This document shows positions 1-5,101 of a stretch of 7,887 nt of DNA, in pieces; the stretch's first letter is position 1; each line of letters starts with the position of its first letter. Origin of the DNA: JBJXHB01 sp046160725 (lineage in GTDB: Bacteria; Pseudomonadota; Gammaproteobacteria; Burkholderiales; Burkholderiaceae_C); the NCBI GenBank assembly GCA_046160725.1, contig JBJXHB010000048.1:1-7887 (forward strand), written 5' to 3'. The notes below the pieces were generated by a model. It did not search any database, was not told where the DNA came from, and worked only from the letters and a program-made list of their open reading frames with translations. Position numbers and translations under genes: made by a program.

Positions 1-1799
1 CGGGTGCGCACCGCGCCGTAGTGCAGCGCCACGCGCAGCCGCGGCTGGCCCGGTGCCTGGTAGACCTCGTCAATCAGGTGCCGCGCGGCCTGGGCCAGCG
101 CGATCGGGTCGTCGGCCACGATCAGCACAGAGTCGCCGGCCGCGGCCTCGACGATGGCGCCGGCGGGTGACCAGGCCCGCAGCGCCGCCTCCAGCGCCAT
201 CCGCACCGGGCCATCGGTGCCGCCCTGCATCAGCGCGCCGAAACCCTGCACGTCGGCCTTCAGCACCGCGGCATGGCGCTCGACCACCGCCGCATCCGGC
301 GGTGCCGCGTCCTCGCGCCAGGGCCGGCCCCAGCCGATGATGTTGGTGCGCTCCGGCCGCGCCGGAAAGCCCGGGTCCGCATGCGCCAGGTGCTCGGCCA
401 GGACCGGGTGCACCAGGTAGTGGGTGGACTGCGGCAGCGCGCCATCGGGCTCCAGCGAGGCCTCGCCCGGGCGCAGGAAGCGCTGGCGCCACTGACCATG
501 GATGCGGTCGTGCTGCACATGGCCGAGCAGGCCGACGCGGTGCAGTGCCCACAGCGCGCGGCGGTGGCCGCCGCGGCCGTCGGCGTCCTCGTCCTCCAGC
601 AGCGCCTCGACCTCGGCGCGGGTCAGCACGCTGCTGGTCAGCCGCGGCAGCAGCCGCTCCAGCGGCGCGCCGGCCAGGGTGGGCGCGATCTCCGCCAGGT
701 ACTCCTGCGCGATCTCGCCGGCCGCGGCATGCACCGCCTCCTTCAGCCGGTGCTCGTGGCGGCGCTCCTCCGGGCGCAGCGCCGCCAGCCGCTCGCCGAT
801 GGTCATCAGGTCGCGCGGGCGCAGCAGGGTGTGGCGGCACAGGTACTCCAGCGCGTCCTCCTCCTGGCGCGTGGTCGCATCGGTCACGCTGGTGCGGCCG
901 ATGAAGGCCTCCAGCGGGCTGGTCTTCAGCAGCGCCGCCCGCACCATGCGGTCGGCCTTCACCAGCCGCACGTTGTTGACGAAGATCTCGCGCAGGCTCT
1001 CCGGCGCATAGGCCAGGTCGACCGCGCTGCCGCGGTACTGTTGGGCCATCGCGGTGAGCTGCGGCAATGCGGCATAGGCCTCCTTGCGGATCGCCGCGAC
1101 CACCTTGACATGGTGGTTGATGCGGCGCAGCTGGTAGGCCACCTCGACCAGGCCCAGCTGGGCATAGGTCCACACCGTGGGCGCCAGCTCGCCGGTGATG
1201 CTGGGGTGGCCGTCCTGGCCCTCCACATGCTTGTTGAAGTACTCGTCCACGCCGTCGATGAAGAGCGCCAGCGGGGTCTTCACCGCGCGCAGCCGCGGCA
1301 CCAGGTGGCCGTCGGTGTCGGCGGCGCAGCGCTGCAGCTCGCTGGGCGTCAGGTCCAGCAGCCGCACGAAGTGGTCGATCACGCCGTGCAGCGCGCGGTC
1401 GCGCAGCAGCGCGGCCAGCCGCGGGCCGACCTTCAGGCCCTCGATGTCGCCGGCCTGCTTGAGCACCGCCAGCGCGATGGCCGCCAGCCAGACCTTGCTC
1501 CACGGCAGCGGCGAGGCGGCAAAGATGGCCAGTGACTCGCGGCCGAAGATCTTGTCGCCGATCGGCTTGTCCAGCAGGCTGCCCGAGGGCATGCAGACAT
1601 AGCGGCCGTCGGCCTGGTAGAGGATGCGCTTGGCCTTGAGCAGCAGCGTCTTGCCAAAACCCTTGGTCGCGATGACGATGAACTTGTCGTCGCGCTCGGC
1701 GTCCAGGAAGCTGTCGATCTCCGGCGTGCGGTGCAGCAGCGTGCCGTCGAAGTCCTCGGCCACATGGATGTCGTCGGCGTCAACCGTCCAGGCGCGCAT
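1..1799 (-). CDS. P-loop ATPase fused to a class III nucleotidyl cyclase-like domain (3' end outside window)
   Basis: An open frame of 599 residues runs off the left edge, so the C-terminus is missing. Residues 40-51 form a strand followed by a Walker A-like loop, ATKGFGKT (44-51); it has the final GK-T but Ala where the first Gly usually stands. Residues 176-187 (PLALFIDGVDEY) look like Walker B with acidic D182/D185/E186. VKVVAAIRKEAY (231-242) resembles the sensor strand with Arg seen in STAND/KAP-like ATPases, and TLLRPRDL (324-331) begins a helical region. From about 508 the sequence fits the class III cyclase fold: LKADVQGF (513-520) with D516, AAAGDSVLIVA (552-562) with D556, and LRVALHYGAV (588-597). 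D516 and D556 match the two metal-binding Asp of cyclases. The position that selects the purine appears to be Ala (552). The later Asn/Arg catalytic residues would lie beyond the edge. ATG 1799 is the first start after the preceding stop; it has no clear ribosome site, so translation may be coupled. Function is unknown; nucleotide signalling is inference. Fusion of the two regions is read directly in one frame. Confidence 0.82.
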   Translation of the reverse strand, partial: MRAWTVDADDIHVAEDFDGTLLHRTPEIDSFLDAERDDKFIVIATKGFGKTLLLKAKRILYQADGRYVCMPSGSLLDKPIGDKIFGRESLAIFAASPLPWSKVWLAAIALAVLKQAGDIEGLKVGPRLAALLRDRALHGVIDHFVRLLDLTPSELQRCAADTDGHLVPRLRAVKTPLALFIDGVDEYFNKHVEGQDGHPSITGELAPTVWTYAQLGLVEVAYQLRRINHHVKVVAAIRKEAYAALPQLTAMAQQYRGSAVDLAYAPESLREIFVNNVRLVKADRMVRAALLKTSPLEAFIGRTSVTDATTRQEEDALEYLCRHTLLRPRDLMTIGERLAALRPEERRHEHRLKEAVHAAAGEIAQEYLAEIAPTLAGAPLERLLPRLTSSVLTRAEVEALLEDEDADGRGGHRRALWALHRVGLLGHVQHDRIHGQWRQRFLRPGEASLEPDGALPQSTHYLVHPVLAEHLAHADPGFPARPERTNIIGWGRPWREDAAPPDAAVVERHAAVLKADVQGFGALMQGGTDGPVRMALEAALRAWSPAGAIVEAAAGDSVLIVADDPIALAQAARHLIDEVYQAPGQPRLRVALHYGAVRT

Positions 1800-1811
1800 C
1801 GGCTTGCGCCA

Positions 1812-2786
1812 TCAATCCGGCTTGATGCCGGCGCGGCGGACGATGTCGCCCCAGATCTTCTGCTGCTGCGCGATGTAGGCCGCGAACTCCTCCGGCGGCC
1901 CGCCGCCGCCAACCGCCGAGTCGTTGGCGAAGCGCTCGGTGACGGCGCTGGAGCGCAGCGCCTTCAGCGACTCCTCCTGCAGCCTCTTGACGATGTCGCG
2001 CGGCGTGCCGGCCGGCGCCAGGATGCCGTACCACTGCGAGGTCTCGAAGTCCTTGTGGCCCATCTCGGCCACCGTCGGCACGTCCGGCAGCGCGGGCAGG
2101 CGCTGCGCCGTGCCCACCGCGATGGCGCGCAGCTTGCCGCTCTTGATGTGCGGCAGCAGCGCCGGCAGGCCGGCCGAGGACGCCTGCGTGCGCCCGGCCA
2201 GCAGGTCGGTCAGCTGCGGCCCGGTGCCGCGGTACGGGATGTGGGTGATGAACATGCCGGTCACCAGCTTCAGGTACTCCATCGCCAGGTGGCCGGCGCT
2301 GGCAGTGCCGGCCGAGCCGTAGTTCAGCTTGCCCGGGGTGCGCTTGACGTAGGCGACGAATTCCTTGAAGTCCCGGGCCGGGACGTCCGGATGCACCACG
2401 AACAAGTTGGGCACCTTGGCCAGCAGCGTCACCGGGATGAAGTCGCGGTTCACGTCGAAGGGCTGGTTCGGAAAGATGATCGGGTTCACCGCCAGCGAGC
2501 CGACATGGCCCAGGATGATGGTGTGGCCGTCCGGCGCGGCCTTGGCCACGTCGGTCATCGCCGGTATGCCCGCGCCGCCACCCTTGTTGTCGACGAACAC
2601 CGTCTGGCCGAGCGACTTGCTCATCTCCTGCGCCACGGTGCGGGCCACGATCTCGCTGGTGCCGCCGGGCGCGAACGGCACGACGAAGCGGATGGACTGG
2701 CGCGGCCAGGCCGGCTGGGCGAGCGCGATGCCGGGCAGCGCGGCGGCGGCGGCGGACTGGAGGATGAGGCGGCGTTGGAGGGTCAT
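1812..2786 (-). CDS. Bug/TctC-family tripartite tricarboxylate transporter substrate-binding protein
   Basis: A 324-residue periplasmic solute-binding protein of the Bug (TctC) family, the usual length for this family. Residues 1-23 are a Sec-type signal peptide: Arg5-Arg6, a hydrophobic Ala/Leu stretch, and a likely cut after ALA (21-23) before QP. Family hallmarks follow: IRFVVPFAPGG (32-42), NKGGGAGI (67-74), YGSAGTAS (156-163), HIPYRGTGP (182-190) and LPDVPTVAEMG (233-243). These proteins capture carboxylates or other small organic molecules for a TctA/TctB membrane pair. No TctA or TctB gene is in the window, so this is an orphan binder as far as can be seen; such orphans are common in Burkholderiales. 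The start at 2786 was chosen because it begins the signal peptide; the frame stays open much further upstream but that part overlaps the exporter gene. No strong Shine-Dalgarno is visible. It follows the LysE gene after 68 bp, and the ATPase-cyclase gene starts 12 bp after its stop. The ligand cannot be named. Confidence 0.95.
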   Translation of the reverse strand: MTLQRRLILQSAAAAALPGIALAQPAWPRQSIRFVVPFAPGGTSEIVARTVAQEMSKSLGQTVFVDNKGGGAGIPAMTDVAKAAPDGHTIILGHVGSLAVNPIIFPNQPFDVNRDFIPVTLLAKVPNLFVVHPDVPARDFKEFVAYVKRTPGKLNYGSAGTASAGHLAMEYLKLVTGMFITHIPYRGTGPQLTDLLAGRTQASSAGLPALLPHIKSGKLRAIAVGTAQRLPALPDVPTVAEMGHKDFETSQWYGILAPAGTPRDIVKRLQEESLKALRSSAVTERFANDSAVGGGGPPEEFAAYIAQQQKIWGDIVRRAGIKPD

Positions 2787-2854
2787 GTCAGAGCTTTTGA
2801 TGGGTAAGGCGTGAGGTCGATTGAGACGGCGTTGCGGGCTCGGCCGACGCGGGC

Positions 2855-3472
2855 CTAGGCTTCGCGGCGAGCCAGGGCCAGCCAGGTGCCCAGGCCCACC
2901 ATCGTCAGGCCCGAGGCGCGGGTCATCATGCGCGACCGGGCCGCGCGTGCGGCGTCGGACCGCAGCAGCCGGTGCGCCGCCAGCACGGCCAGCACGTCGA
3001 CCAGTGTATTGAGCGCCACGCAGATGCTGCCCAGCAGCACCAGCTGCGGCACCAGCGGCGCATCCGCCGAGGTGAACTGCGGCAGGAAGGCGAGAAAGAA
3101 CAACGCGGTCTTGACGTTCAGGGCCTCGACCGCGACGCCCTCGACCAGCGCGCGCCGCGCGCCCTGCGCCGCCACCGTGCCGACGTCGAACCTTGTCTCC
3201 TGGCGCAGCAGCATGCGGATGCCCAGGTAGATCAGATAGGCCGCCCCGAGGTACTTCACCAGGCTGAAGGCCAGCGCCGACTGCGCCACCAGCACCGACA
3301 GCCCGACGGCGGCGGCCAGCACATGCAACAGGCCGCCGATGCCGGTGCCGATGCACGACGCCAGGCCCTCGGCCCGGCCGCCCGCGGCGGTGCGCGCCAC
3401 GACGTAGGCAATGCCCGGACCTGGCGTGACGGCCAGGACGACGGCGGCGACGAGAAAGGCCAGGAAGGACAT
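2855..3472 (-). CDS. LysE/RhtB-family amino acid (or metabolite) exporter
   Basis: A 205-residue inner-membrane protein, the standard size for the LysE/RhtB/RarD exporter superfamily, which exports amino acids and related small molecules by proton exchange. The N-terminal helix ends in the family signature TPGPG (16-20). A Gly-rich second helix spans about 40-66, and KYLGAAYLIYLG (73-84) is the conserved third-helix motif. The hydrophobic stretch ALFFLAFLPQF (123-133) is also characteristic. Just before it, the usual NPKT is NVKT (119-122), a Pro-to-Val change. Two more membrane segments lie near 142-167 and 186-201. ATG 3472 was chosen because it places MSFLAFL at the start of the first helix; the frame continues upstream but that extension overlaps the ABM gene and is Arg-rich. 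Only a weak upstream AGG is seen. The gene starts 10 bp after the ABM stop, so co-transcription is likely. Substrate unknown. Confidence 0.93.
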   Translation of the reverse strand: MSFLAFLVAAVVLAVTPGPGIAYVVARTAAGGRAEGLASCIGTGIGGLLHVLAAAVGLSVLVAQSALAFSLVKYLGAAYLIYLGIRMLLRQETRFDVGTVAAQGARRALVEGVAVEALNVKTALFFLAFLPQFTSADAPLVPQLVLLGSICVALNTLVDVLAVLAAHRLLRSDAARAARSRMMTRASGLTMVGLGTWLALARREA

Positions 3473-3482
3473 GGTGGTCAAC

Positions 3483-3854
3483 CTACTCGACGGAGGTTGC
3501 GGCGCGTTCAACCGGCTCAGACGCCGGCAGCGCCCGGCCGGCCAGCGGATGCGCGAGGCCACCATCGCCATAGCTGCGCAACACCTGTGCCACCACCACC
3601 TGGTAGCCGGCCAGCCACTGCTGCTGGCGCTGCTTGGCAGCCCGATGCGCCGGATGCGCCATCAGCGCCTGCAGCGCATCCATCGAGTCCCAGTAGTAGA
3701 CGTTGGACACCTGGCCATTGGACGGGTTCTCCCAGCTTTCCTCGCCCAGGTAGCCCGGCGTGGCCCGCGCGGCGGCGGCGATCACCTCGTCCAGGGCATG
3801 GAACTCGTCGTCGAATGCGCGCTTGGCGAACGTGAAGGTGGAAGTGACGACCAT
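3483..3854 (-). CDS. Antibiotic biosynthesis monooxygenase (ABM) family protein
   Basis: A 123-residue protein with a ferredoxin-like ABM fold over roughly residues 1-95. The start MVVTSTFTFAKR gives the first strand and a helix follows (14-30). GYLGEESWENPSNGQVSNVYYWDSMDA (split here as GYLGEESWEN 34-43 and VYYWDSMDA 52-60) fits the central strands, and LMAHPAHRAAKQR (64-76) is the typical His-containing helix. Members include cofactor-free quinol monooxygenases and haem-degrading enzymes as well as proteins of unknown role; the sequence does not say which. The tail from about 96 is Gly/Ala/Pro-rich and likely flexible. GAGGGG (3864-3869) lies 9 nt before the ATG as a good ribosome site. The gene begins 3 bp after the VOC stop, which strongly suggests translational linkage and shared transcription with the VOC and LysE genes. 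Confidence 0.88.
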   Translation of the reverse strand: MVVTSTFTFAKRAFDDEFHALDEVIAAAARATPGYLGEESWENPSNGQVSNVYYWDSMDALQALMAHPAHRAAKQRQQQWLAGYQVVVAQVLRSYGDGGLAHPLAGRALPASEPVERAATSVE

Positions 3855-3857
3855 GGG

Positions 3858-4403
3858 TCAGGGCCCCTCGGCGCTTGCGTCTGCGGCCGCGGGCGCAGCC
3901 GGGCGCGACGGGCTCGCGGCCACCGCCTGCCGGCGCTGCATCCAACCGTCCAGCTTGGCCCTGGCGCCGTTGCTGGCCGGGTCCATCTGCGCGTCGTGGT
4001 CGGCATGCCGCGCTGTCAGCTCGATCACATAGCCGTTGGGGTCGCGGAAATAGATCGAGTCGATGAAGCCGTGGTCCACCGGGCCGCGGGTGTCGACGCC
4101 GGCGGCGCGCCCGCGCGCCAGCATGGCCTGCAGCACCTCGGGCGTCACCTCCAGCGCGATGTGCAGGTCGAAGTCATGCTGGACCTTGAAGTCGAAGGCC
4201 CGGTCCGGCGCCTCGAAGAAGGCCAGGTAGGAGCCGTCGCCGAGCCGATAGAAGGTGTGCAGCGTCTCGGTCGCGCGGCCAGTCTTGGTCTCGCCGATCT
4301 CCAGCGTGCCCGATAGCGGCAGGCCCAGAAAATCCTCGTAGAAACGGCGCGTCTGCTCGGAGTCGCGGCAGCGGTAGGCGTTGTGGTGCAGGCCCTGGAT
4401 CAT
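3858..4403 (-). CDS. VOC (glyoxalase/bleomycin resistance/dioxygenase) family protein
   Basis: A 181-residue vicinal-oxygen-chelate protein. Two beta-alpha-beta-beta-beta modules are visible: IQGLHHNAYRCRD with RRFYEDFLGLPL (2-30), and HDFDLHIALEV (77-87) with DSIYFRDPNGYVIELTA (115-131). Likely metal ligands are H6 or H7, H81 and E128, the usual His/His/Glu set of type I extradiol dioxygenases and glyoxalases. The family acts on vicinal oxygen groups such as catechols or hemithioacetals; the specific reaction cannot be assigned. The tail after about 135 is Ala/Pro-rich and unlikely to be part of the fold, an extension compared with single-domain relatives. ATG 4403 is chosen because AGAGGA (4408-4413) sits 4-5 nt upstream and the frame begins right at the first strand. 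It follows the isochorismatase-like gene by 22 bp and precedes the ABM gene by 3 bp. Confidence 0.9.
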   Translation of the reverse strand: MIQGLHHNAYRCRDSEQTRRFYEDFLGLPLSGTLEIGETKTGRATETLHTFYRLGDGSYLAFFEAPDRAFDFKVQHDFDLHIALEVTPEVLQAMLARGRAAGVDTRGPVDHGFIDSIYFRDPNGYVIELTARHADHDAQMDPASNGARAKLDGWMQRRQAVAASPSRPAAPAAADASAEGP

Positions 4404-4425
4404 GTCGTCCTCTCGGTCGTGCGGA

Positions 4426-5007
4426 TCAGGTGGGGACAGCACCGCCGGCCGGCAGCATGGGGCCCTGGCGCAGCAGCGGCAGCAGCGCCTTGAAGCGCGG
4501 ATGGTCGCTGGCCTGCAGCCATTCGAAGGCCAGCATTTCGACGCTGCCCATCGTGCAGCCCGCGGCACCCAGGCGCTGCAGGCCGAGCTTGCGGTCGCCT
4601 GGCCGGCGCGACGCGCAGGCATCGGCGGCGACGAACACCTCGAAGCCGGCGTCGTGCAGGCCGAGCGCCGTCTGCATCAGGCACACATGGGCCTCGCAGC
4701 CGGCGACCACCACCTGCGTCGGCGCGGCGGGCAGGTCGCGCAACGCACCGGCCAGGCCATCGGCCGCGGCATCGAAATGGCGCTTGGCCAGGGTGCGCTG
4801 GCAGGCGGCGCGCACCGCCGGCAGGTTGGGCCCCAGGCCGTCCGGGTTCTGCTCGGTGCCCAGCACGGGCACGCCGATCTCGCGCGCCACCGCCGCCAGC
4901 CACAGGCCGCGCGCGACGGCGGCGTCGCCCTCGTGCAGGGCCGGCATCAGGCGCTGCTGGTAGTCCACCAGCACCAGGGCGCTGGTCGCGGCAAGCAGGC
5001 GTGGCAT
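4426..5007 (-). CDS. Isochorismatase-family cysteine hydrolase
   Basis: A 193-residue protein of the isochorismatase/nicotinamidase-like superfamily, alpha/beta hydrolases that use an Asp-Lys-Cys triad. The triad is visible: D15 in LVLVDYQQRL (11-20), K75 in TLAKRHFD (72-79) and C109 in GCEAHVCLMQTALGL (103-117). VFVAADACASR (124-134) and SVEMLAFEWL (155-164) followed by HPRFKALL (169-176) resemble the eukaryotic ISOC1/2 and bacterial YcaC-like branch more than true isochorismatases. The substrate is unknown; no isochorismate pathway gene is nearby. ATG 5007 fits the first strand; the frame stays open upstream but that part overlaps the divergent HpaB-family gene. No clear ribosome site is seen. 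A possible -10 (TACACT, 5049-5044) lies 37 nt upstream. This is the first gene of the minus-strand block. Confidence 0.92.
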   Translation of the reverse strand: MPRLLAATSALVLVDYQQRLMPALHEGDAAVARGLWLAAVAREIGVPVLGTEQNPDGLGPNLPAVRAACQRTLAKRHFDAAADGLAGALRDLPAAPTQVVVAGCEAHVCLMQTALGLHDAGFEVFVAADACASRRPGDRKLGLQRLGAAGCTMGSVEMLAFEWLQASDHPRFKALLPLLRQGPMLPAGGAVPT

Positions 5008-5101
5008 CGGTATCGCCCAGGCGGCAGGTCGGTGAGGGCGGCCAGTGTAGGCTGTGGTGCCACTGAGCCCACGCTGGGCTCGCGCCCCGCAGGAGACCCG
5101 C
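5008..5101. promoter_or_regulatory. Divergent intergenic region, putative shared promoters
   Basis: These 94 bp lie between the divergent isochorismatase-like and HpaB-family genes and must hold promoters for both, unless transcription enters from outside. On the minus strand TACACT (5049-5044) matches four of six -10 bases. On the plus strand only TAGGCT (5048-5053) is seen, three of six. No convincing -35 element is present for either, so the promoter calls are weak. The region also carries the inverted repeat at 5065-5081 and the AGGAG ribosome site at 5091-5095 that fixes the HpaB-family start. Confidence 0.4.
5065..5081. promoter_or_regulatory. Perfect 7+3+7 inverted repeat, candidate operator or leader hairpin
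   Basis: GAGCCCA-CGC-TGGGCTC is a perfect inverted repeat with 7-bp arms and a 3-base centre. It ends 9 bp before the AGGAG ribosome site of the HpaB-family gene and lies downstream of the weak candidate -10 sites, so it could be a repressor operator or an RNA hairpin near the translation start. No regulator gene is in the window to pair with it. The repeat is seen directly; its function is inference. Confidence 0.45.

Noticed and set aside
70..1503. Another long minus-strand frame inside the same region
   Set aside because: Its translation is Ala/Gly/Arg/Pro-rich without motifs and is a shifted reading of the real gene.
273..1535. Long open frame of about 420 codons on the plus strand opposite the ATPase-cyclase gene
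   Set aside because: It is low-complexity (Arg, Gln, Ala, Leu-rich) with no recognisable motifs, as expected for the antisense of a GC-rich gene; the minus-strand frame has clear ATPase and cyclase motifs.
2769..2786. Twin-arginine (Tat) signal in the Bug protein
   Set aside because: Arg5-Arg6 is present but the surrounding residues (LQRRLIL) do not give the usual S/T-RR-x-F-L-K pattern; an ordinary Sec signal is more likely.
2840..2847. TCGGCCGA palindrome between the LysE and Bug genes
   Set aside because: An 8-base palindrome is expected by chance in DNA of this GC content and nothing else supports a regulatory role.
2787..3356. Upstream extension of the Bug gene frame
   Set aside because: The extension overlaps the LysE gene on the same strand in another frame and would bury the signal peptide; start at 2786 is much better.
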